From the NCBI GenBank assembly GCA_947502305.1, contig CANMZA010000002.1, forward strand, positions 773,041 through 837,040: a DNA stretch of 64,000 nucleotides, in the 5' to 3' direction. The notes under the pieces were generated by a model. That model saw only the letters and a list, made by a program, of their open reading frames with translations. It searched no databases and was not told where the DNA came from. Below, piece after piece: positions 53,357 to 63,229 of the stretch; the first letter of the stretch is position 1, and the number at the start of each line of letters is the position of its first letter. The translations under genes were made by a program, and so were the position numbers. Source of the DNA: an uncultured Erythrobacter sp. (GTDB lineage Bacteria; Pseudomonadota; Alphaproteobacteria; Sphingomonadales; Sphingomonadaceae).

Positions 53357-55039
<1,683 letters not shown>

Positions 55040-55063
55040 TTAAAGGTGCGATTGGGTCGGCGA

Positions 55064-55351
55064 TCAGCCGATAATCCCCATAATGTCGCTTTCCTTCATG
55101 ATCAGCAGGTCTTCGCCGTCGATCTTAACTTCGGTGCCGCCCCATTTGCCAAACAGGACACGGTCGCCTGCTTTAACATCGAGAGCAACGCGCGCGCCGC
55201 TATCGTCGCGCGCGCCTTCGCCAACGGAGACGATTTCGCCTTCGCTTGGCTTTTCTTGCGCGGAATCGGGAATGATAATGCCGCCAGCGGTTTTGGTGTC
55301 GGCTTCAATGCGACGGACCAATACGCGGTCGTGCAGCGGACGAAATGCCAT
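55064..55351 (-). CDS. groS: Co-chaperonin GroES
   Basis: A 95-aa Gro[35 protein letters not shown] with the mobile loop, and the C-terminal [29 protein letters not shown]. Caps the GroEL cavity. First gene after the CIRCE operator. Confidence 0.98.
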   Translation of the reverse strand: MAFRPLHDRVLVRRIEADTKTAGGIIIPDSAQEKPSEGEIVSVGEGARDDSGARVALDVKAGDRVLFGKWGGTEVKIDGEDLLIMKESDIMGIIG

Positions 55352-55386
55352 AGTGATGACCTTTCTTGTTAAGGTTTAGAAGTAAA

Positions 55387-55413
55387 TTGGCACTCTCCTA
55401 ATAAGAGTGCCAG
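55387..55413 (-). promoter_or_regulatory. CIRCE operator (HrcA binding site) upstream of groES
   Basis: TTGGCACTC-N9-GAGTGCCAG, the standard CIRCE spacing, 36 bp upstream of the groES start. Implies heat-shock repression by HrcA. Confidence 0.93.
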
Positions 55414-55468
55414 CGAGGGGCAGATGGTTGTGAAGGATCGCGGAGTCAAGGATCGCGGACCAAAAAAA

Positions 55469-56914
55469 TCACAGCATTTGGCTGGGCATGGCTCTTGGTT
55501 TGAACGTCAGATCCAATCGCTCCCGCGCCATCCACCGCCACAGCAGCAGTACCGCCGCAAAGGCGAGGCCAGTTGCGAGGCCGATCCACACGCCAGTCCC
55601 CTGAAGCGGTGTGTAAAATCCAAGCCCGACCGCGACGCCAAATCCCGGCACCCAATAGCTGAACGTGGCGATCCACATCGGCACGCGCGTATCCTGAAGC
55701 CCGCGCAATGCGCCCAGCGCCACCGCCTGAACCCCATCGACCAATTGGAACGCGGCGGCCCAAACCAAATATTGCATCGCAAAGCCAATCATCGCCCCGT
55801 TCTGCGGCGCGGTGACATCGGCAAAGATTGAAAGCAGGGATGCAGGTGCAAGGATCATGGTGAGCGCAGTGAACGCCATAAAACTCGTACCCAAGAATAT
55901 CGCAACCCAGCCTGCGCGTGCGATGCCCACCATATCGCGCGCTCCGTAGAAAAATCCGACCCGGATCGTCACCGCCTGCCCAACGCCGAAGGGGATCTGA
56001 AACGCCAGCGCCGCAAGCTGCAATGCCAAGGCGTGACCGGCCAGTTGCGCCGCCCCGATCCGCCCCATCAAAAACGCCGCAGCGCTGAAAATTCCGGCCT
56101 CCGCAATGACTGTCATCGCAATCGGTATGCCGATGCGAATAATCTCCCGCGCGCGGTCCCAATCGGGGACCCACCAGCGGTTGAATATGCGATATTTGTG
56201 CAGCGCCGGATCAAGCCGAATGACCGCAACATAGATCAGCATCACCGTCGTCGTGGTGATGATCGTTGCAATGCCTGCGCCCACCAATTCCAATCTGGGC
56301 GCGCCGAAATTGCCGAAGATCAGGGCGTAATTGCCCAAGGCGTTCACGAAAATCCCAACGAAGGTGATCGCGGTGGCAAAGATCGGGCGGCCTAGCGCGG
56401 AAACATAGGTCCGCAGCACATTTCCCACCACCATTGGAATCAAGGAGAACATGACGGCGATCAGATAAGGGAAGCCCAAAAGGATCAGCGCCTCATCCTG
56501 GCCGGTGATCCGCATGATCGGGACGGTAAGCAAAGCCAGCGCCATCCCGCCAATGCCGCTGAAAATCGCGATCCACAGCGCCATCCGCATTGCGCGCCGC
56601 ACGGGGCGAACCGATTTCGGATTTTCGCCCAATTCTGCGGCAATGACAGGAGCGACCGCAGCCGTAAGCGAATTTAAAGACCAGACGATCAACCCAAACA
56701 CGCCGAGCACGAGTTGCGATGCCGCCAGCGAATTTTCGCCCAGCCGCGTGATGAAGATCACATCGACCGTGTAAGTCGCCATTTGCAGCAGATTGGCAGC
56801 CGCGAGCGGCGCGGCCAGCAACATGGTCGCGCGAAATTCCTGCCCCCAGCTGGGCGTGCGCAGGCTAGCTCGGTCCGGGCTTGCCGTGTTCTGATCTGCG
56901 ATGCTGGGCATCAT
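55469..56914 (-). CDS. MATE-family multidrug efflux transporter
   Basis: A 481-aa twelve-TM exporter. Opens with FRATMLLAAPLAAANLLQMATYTVDVIFITRLGENSLAASQL (TM1-2 motif), internal repeat half with GIPIAMTVIAEAGIFSAAAFLMGRIGAAQLAGHALALQLAALAFQIPFGVGQAVTIRVG. Typical NorM/MATE cation antiporter. The start is either of two Met codons at the ORF start. Confidence 0.92.
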   Translation of the reverse strand: MMPSIADQNTASPDRASLRTPSWGQEFRATMLLAAPLAAANLLQMATYTVDVIFITRLGENSLAASQLVLGVFGLIVWSLNSLTAAVAPVIAAELGENPKSVRPVRRAMRMALWIAIFSGIGGMALALLTVPIMRITGQDEALILLGFPYLIAVMFSLIPMVVGNVLRTYVSALGRPIFATAITFVGIFVNALGNYALIFGNFGAPRLELVGAGIATIITTTTVMLIYVAVIRLDPALHKYRIFNRWWVPDWDRAREIIRIGIPIAMTVIAEAGIFSAAAFLMGRIGAAQLAGHALALQLAALAFQIPFGVGQAVTIRVGFFYGARDMVGIARAGWVAIFLGTSFMAFTALTMILAPASLLSIFADVTAPQNGAMIGFAMQYLVWAAAFQLVDGVQAVALGALRGLQDTRVPMWIATFSYWVPGFGVAVGLGFYTPLQGTGVWIGLATGLAFAAVLLLWRWMARERLDLTFKPRAMPSQML

Positions 56915-57126
56915 TAGCCTTTCGCCCGCGCTGATATTTGGTGGCGGCGAGCCGATCCGGATAGGGTTGCGGGGCGGGGAAGGGAAGCGGATTCTTACAT
57001 CCGAGCGACTAGCGCTGCTGAAGCCGAAGCGGGTTCTCTGCGACTTTTTCCTTTATCAACACGGTGAAAATCTTCATAAATTGTATCTGGGAAAGCGCCT
57101 GAGAGATTCGGGCATGGGGAGTTACG

Positions 57127-58308
57127 GTGCAGACACGCCCGCAATACAGTTCGGATGGATCGGCGATATCGCCGGCAGTAGCGGCCTCGTCTTCACTTAG
57201 GGGCAGAGCCACAGTGGCACGTTTGCTGGTTGGAACGGCTGTGGTCGCGGCCTCTGTCACGATACCTGATTTGTCAGTTGGCGCGATGGATGCGCCTTAT
57301 TTCCGGATTGATGTGCGGGAACGCAGCAATGTGTTGGAGCAACCGATCTGGAGCCCGGCGGCGGGCGCAACGGCCCCTGTTTACGCCTCTGCCAATGCGG
57401 CTGAGCAAATTGCACCGACATCACTGACCTTCTCTGGCCGTTCACAGCCAAATGGCGTGGATCAAATGATGCCTTTGGGCTTTTTGGAGGCCGGATCGCA
57501 GCGTTTTGATCTGGCGTTCGCAGGAATTGCCAGCCCGACACCAATTTCGTTCGCAATTTCTGTCGGCCCGAGCCGGCCTTCTGGGGTAAATGTTTCGGCT
57601 GGGCCTGCGGCTTTGCGCGCACGGCTCATTGATGTTCCGCAGATCAGCAATGTTTCGGGCCTTACGCCTCGCGCTGGTGGGCAGGGGGCTGGTGGGACAA
57701 TTGACACTCTTCGGTCAACGGGGCTTCCATCTGGGCTTTCATCAGGCCGCGATGCCAGCGCGCAGGTTCAGCGCAGCGTTGCCGCGGCAAATGCTTCGGT
57801 TGCGGCGGCTTTTGCCGGGCCGCTCGATGTGTCTGATGGCATGCGCAGCATCCTGCCGATTGCAGAGCCATCTGATCAAACTGCCCGCGCTGTACCGCTG
57901 CCAGCGCCGTCGACTGATATTGGTGCCAGCGCGGCAGCACAGGCTGAATTGGTGACCAAGACGCATCTTGATGCGCGCGTGAATGGGGTTGTGACGGGCC
58001 GCGTTGATTTTCAGCAATTGGACGGCACAATCGCAGTTCGGCTTGGTTCGATCGTCGATCTCTTGCGCGACCGTTATAGCGCGTCCGAATTGGATCGGAT
58101 TGCCGGGGCAAGCGGGCTAGACGCGTTCCTCACTCTCACTCAATTGCAGGCGGCGGGCGTCGCGATCAGCTATGATCCGGTCTATGATGAGGTTGAGTTT
58201 GGCGCCGATTATGATGACGCTCCGCAGGCGGCAAAGGTCCAAATCGAGCAGATTGGCGCGCCTTCTGTGGGGTCTGACCAGGTGATGATGGATCAAATTC
58301 CGCGCTAA
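57127..58308 (+). CDS. Unknown exported protein
   Basis: A 393-aa protein from GTG 57127 (GGGAG seven bases before) or possibly GTG 57211. A hydrophobic stretch ARLLVGTAVVAASVTIP near residues 30-46 resembles a signal. The middle is Ala/Ser/Pro-rich; the last ~110 residues (VTGRVDFQQLDGTIAVRLGSIVDLLRDRYSASELDRI...VYDEVEFG) are more ordered and probably the functional part. No family recognised. Confidence 0.6.
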   Translation: MQTRPQYSSDGSAISPAVAASSSLRGRATVARLLVGTAVVAASVTIPDLSVGAMDAPYFRIDVRERSNVLEQPIWSPAAGATAPVYASANAAEQIAPTSLTFSGRSQPNGVDQMMPLGFLEAGSQRFDLAFAGIASPTPISFAISVGPSRPSGVNVSAGPAALRARLIDVPQISNVSGLTPRAGGQGAGGTIDTLRSTGLPSGLSSGRDASAQVQRSVAAANASVAAAFAGPLDVSDGMRSILPIAEPSDQTARAVPLPAPSTDIGASAAAQAELVTKTHLDARVNGVVTGRVDFQQLDGTIAVRLGSIVDLLRDRYSASELDRIAGASGLDAFLTLTQLQAAGVAISYDPVYDEVEFGADYDDAPQAAKVQIEQIGAPSVGSDQVMMDQIPR

Positions 58309-58336
58309 CACTCTGATGCGCAAACGGGCTCTATGA

Positions 58337-58370
58337 AAAAGGGCGGCACCATCACTGGCGCCGCCCTTTT
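58337..58370. terminator. Bidirectional terminator between the exported protein and the PEGA-like lipoprotein
   Basis: Stem AAAAGGGCGGC (58337-58347)/GCCGCCCTTTT (58360-58370) with inner CC/GG. Confidence 0.85.
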
Positions 58371-58413
58371 CATTTTGTCAGAGGCGGGATGTGCCCCGCC
58401 ACTTGCTGAAAGA

Positions 58414-58935
58414 TTATTCAGCGGTGTCTTCGAGTGTGCCGTCATATTCGGCAAGATCGGCGCCAATTGTCTTGGCGACGTCGGCGCGAACTTCGTCATT
58501 GTGCTCATCAACCGTGCTGACGATCTCGCCATCTTCGTCGATCAGCAATGCTGGCTCACCTGAGCCAACCGGTGCGAGCCGCACGATCAGCGGACGCGGG
58601 GAGATAAAGTTGCTGGCGCCGTTGCTGCCATCAACGATAGCGCCAACACCGCCGCCGAGCAGGATGTTGCCGAAGGTCGATCCGCCCAATTTCGATTGCA
58701 GCAATACGTAAACCGGCTCGTAGCCGTCTTTGGTGATGTCAACGCGGGTGTCAGAACCGCGGCTCAATTCCAATTCGCATGGCGATTGGCAGGACAGGCC
58801 ATTCAAGAAAACGACGTCCGCACCGCTTGGGTCGGTGTCTGTAGTATAGTCAATATTTGTACCGTTAAGGACAGTGGCGCAGCCACCTGTGCTCAATCCT
58901 GCGACCAATGCCAGCAGGGCAAGTTGTTTTTTCAT
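58414..58935 (-). CDS. PEGA-like lipoprotein
   Basis: A 173-aa lipoprotein: MKKQLALLALVAGLSTGGC (lipobox TGGC). The centre reads DPSGADVVFLNGLSCQSPCELELSRGSDTRVDITKDGYEPVYV, a PEGA-type beta domain common in surface lipoproteins; the Cys pair may form a disulfide. A small Gly-rich hydrophobic patch (GGSTFGNILLGGGVGAIV) follows, reminiscent of glycine-zipper insertions. Acidic tail. Confidence 0.75.
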   Translation of the reverse strand: MKKQLALLALVAGLSTGGCATVLNGTNIDYTTDTDPSGADVVFLNGLSCQSPCELELSRGSDTRVDITKDGYEPVYVLLQSKLGGSTFGNILLGGGVGAIVDGSNGASNFISPRPLIVRLAPVGSGEPALLIDEDGEIVSTVDEHNDEVRADVAKTIGADLAEYDGTLEDTAE

Positions 58936-59230
58936 ATCTGTTTAGACCCCTGTTTCAGCTCTTGAGTGAGCCTACGTTTCGCCTAGCTCGAAAACCAGGT
59001 GCGCCATTGTATCATGGCGACATCGACATAGCGCGCGCCGCGCGTGCCTGTTCCCGAAACATCGCCGGTTTGTGTGTTTTTCACCAATTTTCTGCGACTG
59101 GCCTGAATGGGCCAAAAGGGTGGTCAACAAAGCGGGGGGGCAACAAAAAAGGCGGCGCCATCGCTGGCACCGCCTCTTTGTTTGATCTGCAAAAGCAGTT
59201 CGAAATGTAAGCGCCCAATCGGGCATTGGC
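58936..59230. other. Intergenic region, rplL terminator
   Basis: 295 bp between the PEGA-like lipoprotein and rplL; the first part should hold the lipoprotein promoter, the latter the terminator at 59145-59175. No ORF of quality. Confidence 0.5.
59145..59178 (-). terminator. Terminator of rplJ-rplL
   Basis: Stem AGGCGG(C)GCCA (59150-59160)/TGGC(A)CCGCCT (59165-59175), with six Ts on the minus strand (A run 59145-59150). Confidence 0.85.
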
Positions 59231-59605
59231 TTACTTGAGCTCGACGGTACCGCCAGCTGCTTCGATCTTGCCTTTGATCTCTTCGGCTTCTGCCTTGTTG
59301 ACGCCTTCCTTAACAGGCTTAGGCGCGCCTTCGACAAGACCCTTGGCTTCGGTGAGGCCCAGGCCGGTGATGGCGCGGACTTCTTTGATGACCTGGATTT
59401 TCTTGCCGCCGTCGCCGGTGAGAATGACGTCAAATTCGTCTTTCTCTTCGGCTGCTGGGGCATCGCCGCCAGCTGCTGGGCCAGCCACTGCAACAGCAGC
59501 AGCAGCGCTAACGCCCCACTCTTCTTCAAGAGCAGTTGCAAGTTCAGCCGCCTCAAGGACGGTCAGTTTCGAAAGTTCTTCAACAAGCTTGGCAATATCA
59601 GCCAT
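59231..59605 (-). CDS. rplL: 50S ribosomal protein L7/L12
   Basis: A 124-aa acidic stalk protein. N-terminal dimerisation helix ([21 protein letters not shown]), Ala/Gly hinge ([21 protein letters not shown]) and the conserved C-terminal domain [36 protein letters not shown] 59605 is the family start; nine upstream codons in the ORF are leader. Confidence 0.97.
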   Translation of the reverse strand: MADIAKLVEELSKLTVLEAAELATALEEEWGVSAAAAVAVAGPAAGGDAPAAEEKDEFDVILTGDGGKKIQVIKEVRAITGLGLTEAKGLVEGAPKPVKEGVNKAEAEEIKGKIEAAGGTVELK

Positions 59606-59716
59606 GATGTTCACTCCAAATTTTATGCCCAAAATTGGGCCCCACTATTGGGAAGGGCGGATGGGTTCTTACCCGTGCCCCAATGGTTGTTTCGTCTCTT
59701 GCGAGAGCGTCTCTGA

Positions 59717-60232
59717 TTAAGCAGCGTCCTTGGCGGCATATGCGCCGAACACACGGGCCAGCTTGTTCGCGGGTGCGTTAACGACCTGAGCAACTTTCGT
59801 TGCAGGTGCGTTGACAAGACCAACGAGTTTGCCGCGCAGCTCGTCGAGGCTTGGCATCGAGGCAAGCGCCCTGACTCCAGCTTCGTCGAGAACCTGTGTG
59901 CCCATAGAACCGCCTACGATTTCGAGCTTGTCGTTCGACTTGGCGAACTCAACAGCCGCTTTCGCAGCCGCCACCGGGTCTTCTGACCAGGCAAGCGCGG
60001 TAGGACCGGAGAGAAACTCATCGATCCCGGTGTAGTCGGTGTCTTTAAGGGCGAGCTTGGCGAGACGGTTCTTCGCAACCTTATAAGTCGCACCAGCTTC
60101 ACGCATCTTGCCGCGCAATTCAGTGGATTGATCCACCGTCATGCCGAGGTTGCGGGTAACGACCACCACACCAACATCGTTCAAGACTGCATTGAGCTGA
60201 GCAACCGCGTCGGCTTTTTGCGAACGATCCAT
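59717..60232 (-). CDS. rplJ: 50S ribosomal protein L10
   Basis: A 171-aa stalk base protein: MDRSQKADAVAQLNAVLNDVGVVVVTRN, KMREAGATYKVAKNRLAKLAL, and C-terminal L7/L12-binding helix. In other bacteria L10-L12 autoregulate by binding the rplJ leader; the 364-bp upstream gap could contain such a site. rpoB does not follow rplL here; the unit ends at its own terminator. Confidence 0.96.
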   Translation of the reverse strand: MDRSQKADAVAQLNAVLNDVGVVVVTRNLGMTVDQSTELRGKMREAGATYKVAKNRLAKLALKDTDYTGIDEFLSGPTALAWSEDPVAAAKAAVEFAKSNDKLEIVGGSMGTQVLDEAGVRALASMPSLDELRGKLVGLVNAPATKVAQVVNAPANKLARVFGAYAAKDAA

Positions 60233-60596
60233 GCCATACTCCTTCAGTAATGGCCGCGCAGATTTGCATCCATGCGACCGGCTCATGTTTTCCGATGCCG
60301 TTCATCGACACCGAAAAGTCCAATGATGGGGAAGGAGGGCGAGCCAAGCGGCTCTTTTTGCGGACAACAAAACTGTGCCTCGCGAAAATCTCTAATCCCC
60401 GTCTAGGCTGGAAATTAAGGAGACCCAATTGTCCCCACCGGCTGTCTTGGACGGTTGACCGTCAGGCCGCTAGGCCCGTGATCGACGTCGCCTCTGCGCG
60501 AAGCCTTCTGAATTGTCAATCAAAAGTCTTCGGCAAAAGTCTTCGGCAAAAGTCTGGGCCGGAAGTCGCCATTCAAACGGGCGAACGGGGCCTCTC
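60233..60596. other. Leader and promoter region of rplJ, with a 13-bp tandem repeat
   Basis: 364 bp. 60522-60555 carries 2.6 copies of AAAAGTCTTCGGC. The segment next to rplJ is its probable leader. No gene was recognised; the repeat lies just beyond the stop of the Sel1-like gene. Confidence 0.5.
60522..60555. repeat. 13-bp direct repeat, 2.6 copies
   Basis: AAAAGTCTTCGGC at 60522-60534 and 60535-60547, then AAAAGTCT at 60548-60555. Confidence 0.85.
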
Positions 60597-61946
60597 TCAG
60601 TTAGCGCATTCCGCTTTCGACGTCACGCCGCCGCTGGTGTACCATTGGCAATAGCTCGGTTTCCAATTGGTCCAATATGCGTGCCCTGCCGCCATATAGT
60701 CATCCCAAGTCGGCGGGGCCTGTGTCGCATAGGCTTCTTGTTGCTGGGCTGCGAGGTTCGATTCGTTGTATCGGCGGATTTCCTCGTTGCGCGCAGCCTG
60801 TTCGCGTTGGCGGGTCACCTCTGCGCACCCTTGTTCAAAGCCCAGCCGGCATGATTTTTCGAACAAGGACCGGTTGCCGTTTGAACCAAGGTAAAAGGTG
60901 TTTTGAGCGTAGATATAACACGCCCAGCCATCATCAAACTCGCACGCTTTCTGAGCGAACTGAGTGGTTTGAGCATTTTCACGCCCTTGTGAAAAATACG
61001 ATGCCCGCGCTGCGCCAAGACACGGCCTCACACCCGGAGAAGTCTCGCATAGATCACCCCAGATTTGCAGGGCCACGCCGTACTCCTCCTGCTGTTCCAG
61101 AAGATAGGCGGAAAGCTCGCAATAGTCATCGCGCCCTCTAACGCAGCTCAGGCTGCCCATCCGCGCGGCGAGGGCTTCGTTTTGGGACACGCCATTCACC
61201 CCGTGGTGGAATGACGACATGGCAAGTTCACAAGAGGCAAAGCGTCCTGTTTCGCAGGAGCGCACCAATGCTTGCTCGGCGGCGGCCCGTGCCTCAGCGG
61301 TTGCGCCGATTTGCACTCCGTATTTATAGGCAAAGTGACAATTGCTGCTCAAGAAATCGCCATCCACCCCGTCCTCCTCAGACGAGGCATTGCAAGCACT
61401 CGCATAGCCCGTGAGGGCGAGATTGAGGTTTGCAGCAAAGCCAGCCGGGGTTTGGTAGTCATCAAACCACTGTCCCATCAAAGCGCAAACCTGCACATCG
61501 CCTCGATTGCATCCCGCGCTTAAGGCCGCGCCGACAAAGCGGGGTTCGTAATGCGCCTTTGTCTCATCAGAGAAAAGAGCGCGAATGCCCCGGCAATATG
61601 CAGTGTTGGCGTTCTGGCATTGCAGCATTGCCGCTTCGCCTTGGATGTAAATGCTTTGGGGCTGGGTCTCGGCCATGCCGTATGCAAATACGCACATCTC
61701 CCAATTGCCATATTTGCAGGCTTGCAAAAGGTAATATGCGGTCATGTGGGGGCTGGCCGGGACGCCGTTCCCTTTGAGATGTTGATCGGCGAGGAGTTCG
61801 CAGGCTTGATAGCCGCCCTGTTGGCCGCATGCCGCAAGCCATTCAGGGTTCCCGCTACCTTCGATTTGAACCGGGATTTGCGCATGCGCCGGGGCGGTGA
61901 ACCAAATGGTCAACGCGATGACGCTAGACAGAAGCCGAAGCAGCAT
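60597..61946 (-). CDS. Exported Cys-rich Sel1-like repeat protein
   Basis: A 449-aa protein with a signal peptide (SSVIALTIWFTAPAHAQ). Repeated helical units with paired Cys (e.g. ACGQQGGYQACELLAD, ACKYGNWEMCVFAYG, GCNRGDVQVCALMGQW, SCETGRFASCELAM, ACEFDDGWACYIYAQ, SCRLGFEQGCAEVT) fit a Sel1/Hcp-type (Helicobacter cysteine-rich protein) solenoid with one disulfide per repeat. Substrate or partner unknown. C-terminal WTNWKPSYCQWYTSGG. Confidence 0.78.
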   Translation of the reverse strand: MLLRLLSSVIALTIWFTAPAHAQIPVQIEGSGNPEWLAACGQQGGYQACELLADQHLKGNGVPASPHMTAYYLLQACKYGNWEMCVFAYGMAETQPQSIYIQGEAAMLQCQNANTAYCRGIRALFSDETKAHYEPRFVGAALSAGCNRGDVQVCALMGQWFDDYQTPAGFAANLNLALTGYASACNASSEEDGVDGDFLSSNCHFAYKYGVQIGATAEARAAAEQALVRSCETGRFASCELAMSSFHHGVNGVSQNEALAARMGSLSCVRGRDDYCELSAYLLEQQEEYGVALQIWGDLCETSPGVRPCLGAARASYFSQGRENAQTTQFAQKACEFDDGWACYIYAQNTFYLGSNGNRSLFEKSCRLGFEQGCAEVTRQREQAARNEEIRRYNESNLAAQQQEAYATQAPPTWDDYMAAGHAYWTNWKPSYCQWYTSGGVTSKAECAN

Positions 61947-62065
61947 GAAAATCCCCTATCACATTAAAAGTGCGCAGGAATTAGCAGGTTCGCTTGATTA
62001 GACTTTGGAAGAACGCGACAGGCGGATCCGTTCCCGGGCCCGCCTGTCGTCAAACACTCGCTGGT

Positions 62066-62266
62066 CTAAGCCTCAAGGTTAAATGCGAGCAAGTCGCCCG
62101 GCTGGCATTCCAATTCGCGACAAATCGCAGCGAGAGTGGAAAAGCGGATCGCTTTGGCTTTGCCGGTTTTGAGGATCGACAGGTTGGCGAGGGTTAGGCC
62201 CACCCGCTCTGCAAGTTCCGTCAAAGTCATCCGGCGGTCGTGTAGCAAGTCATCCAGTTTGACCAT
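62066..62266 (-). CDS. Small XRE-family transcriptional regulator (YozG-like)
   Basis: A 66-aa stand-alone HTH: VKLDDLLHDRRMTLTELAERVGLTLANLSILKTGKAKAIRFSTLAAICRELECQPGDLL matches the short Cro/CI proteins that usually partner DUF2975. Start placed at ATG 62266 with AAGGAG nine bases upstream; ATG 62308 (TGATG coupling with DUF2975) would add 14 residues with no HTH role. Likely represses its own operon. Confidence 0.85.
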   Translation of the reverse strand: MVKLDDLLHDRRMTLTELAERVGLTLANLSILKTGKAKAIRFSTLAAICRELECQPGDLLAFNLEA

Positions 62267-62307
62267 GATCATGGCTCCTTCATCATCAGCCAGTGGTTTA
62301 GGGGGCA

Positions 62308-62853
62308 TCAGATTGTCCCTTCGAGGTCTTCGCGCATTGCTGCGCCATGTTTGAACACCCGGGCGAGGATGAAGAGAATGATCACCGTCAAAATACCGGT
62401 CAGGTCGAGACCTGCGTCAATGGTGATATCGGCATTGTCCATCGGCTCAGCCCATTTTGCGACCAGCAATGCAAGGCCAGAGAGTGGGAGGGCAAGCACC
62501 TGTACCGCGAGCAGCAACCAAGCCATGATATTGAGCCGGTCGGCATTGTCAGGTGCGAACGGATCGCCGTCACCTACGGTTGAGATGATGGCGCGCAGCT
62601 TGCCAAAAAACAGGTAGACCAAGACAACGCATGCCGCCGCGAGGATTAGCACGCCGAGCAACGGGAATAGCGGGAATGCGCCTACGGCTCCGCCAAATTC
62701 CGCCGCAACTTCGGCGTTGATCATGTCCTGTGCGAACAGGATTGCGGCGGTGCCTATCAGCAGTGCGGCGGCCGCCATCACCATGAAGATTTGCATGATG
62801 ACGGTCAGAATTTTGCCCGCCAGTAATAAGAGGTCGTTGGGTTTGTCGGTCAT
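62308..62853 (-). CDS. DUF2975 membrane protein
   Basis: A 181-aa four-TM protein: ILTVIMQIFMVMAAAALLIG, FPLFPLLGVLILAAACVVLVYLFF, then conserved GDGDPFAPDNADRLNIMAWLL, VQVLALPLSGLALLV and LTGILTVIILFILARVFKHGAAMREDLEGTI. The pair DUF2975 plus small XRE regulator is recurrent; function unknown. Stop overlaps the first possible start of the regulator. Confidence 0.85.
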   Translation of the reverse strand: MTDKPNDLLLLAGKILTVIMQIFMVMAAAALLIGTAAILFAQDMINAEVAAEFGGAVGAFPLFPLLGVLILAAACVVLVYLFFGKLRAIISTVGDGDPFAPDNADRLNIMAWLLLAVQVLALPLSGLALLVAKWAEPMDNADITIDAGLDLTGILTVIILFILARVFKHGAAMREDLEGTI

Positions 62854-62876
62854 GGGTTTGTCCCCTTTCCTTTGGC

Positions 62877-63029
62877 TTAGGCGAGTTCGATCATGGGCAT
62901 CGCGGTGTCGGCCATCTGGTCGGCGCTGTGCGCTGAAGTCGATGGAACCGCTACGATCGTGCCGATTGAAGTGAAGGCGATGATCACTGCGGCGATGGCG
63001 GCGAGCGAATTGGTGGTTGTCTGGGTCAT
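62877..63029 (-). CDS. 50-aa exported or membrane peptide, first gene of the DUF2975-XRE operon
   Basis: Codons from ATG 63029 to TAA 62877 give 50 aa: MTQTTTNSLAAIAAVIIAFT, then SIGTIVAVPSTSAHSADQ and an acidic end MADTAMPMIELA. It is preceded by a strong RBS (AAGGAG six bases before ATG) and lies 23 bp before DUF2975. The N-terminal 30 residues are one hydrophobic helix with an Ala-x-Ala-like exit (SAHSA). No family recognised. Its strong RBS, clean stop and operon position argue it is real. Confidence 0.65.
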   Translation of the reverse strand: MTQTTTNSLAAIAAVIIAFTSIGTIVAVPSTSAHSADQMADTAMPMIELA

Positions 63030-63089
63030 ATCGTTCTCCTTGATGTGTCTTATTGAATTTCGATAATCACGATCTAGGTGCGATTCGTT

Positions 63090-63134
63090 TTATTGTCAAA
63101 CAATAATATTGAAAAACGATAATATTCATATTGT
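63090..63134 (-). promoter_or_regulatory. AT-rich repeated TATTGT motifs before the small peptide operon
   Basis: TTATTGT-CAA-ACAATAA (63090-63106) is a 17-bp palindrome; a third TATTGT is at 63129-63134. They lie 61-105 bp upstream of the ATG at 63029 in an AT-rich island, a likely operator for the operon's own XRE regulator. Confidence 0.5.
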
Positions 63135-63229
63135 TTTGCGGCGATGTTGCGCATCCCTCTCGCCCCGCTTCTAGAGGCAGAGCCGAGGTAAGTTTCTGAA
63201 TTTATGAATTAATATTCGTGGGCTGCGCT

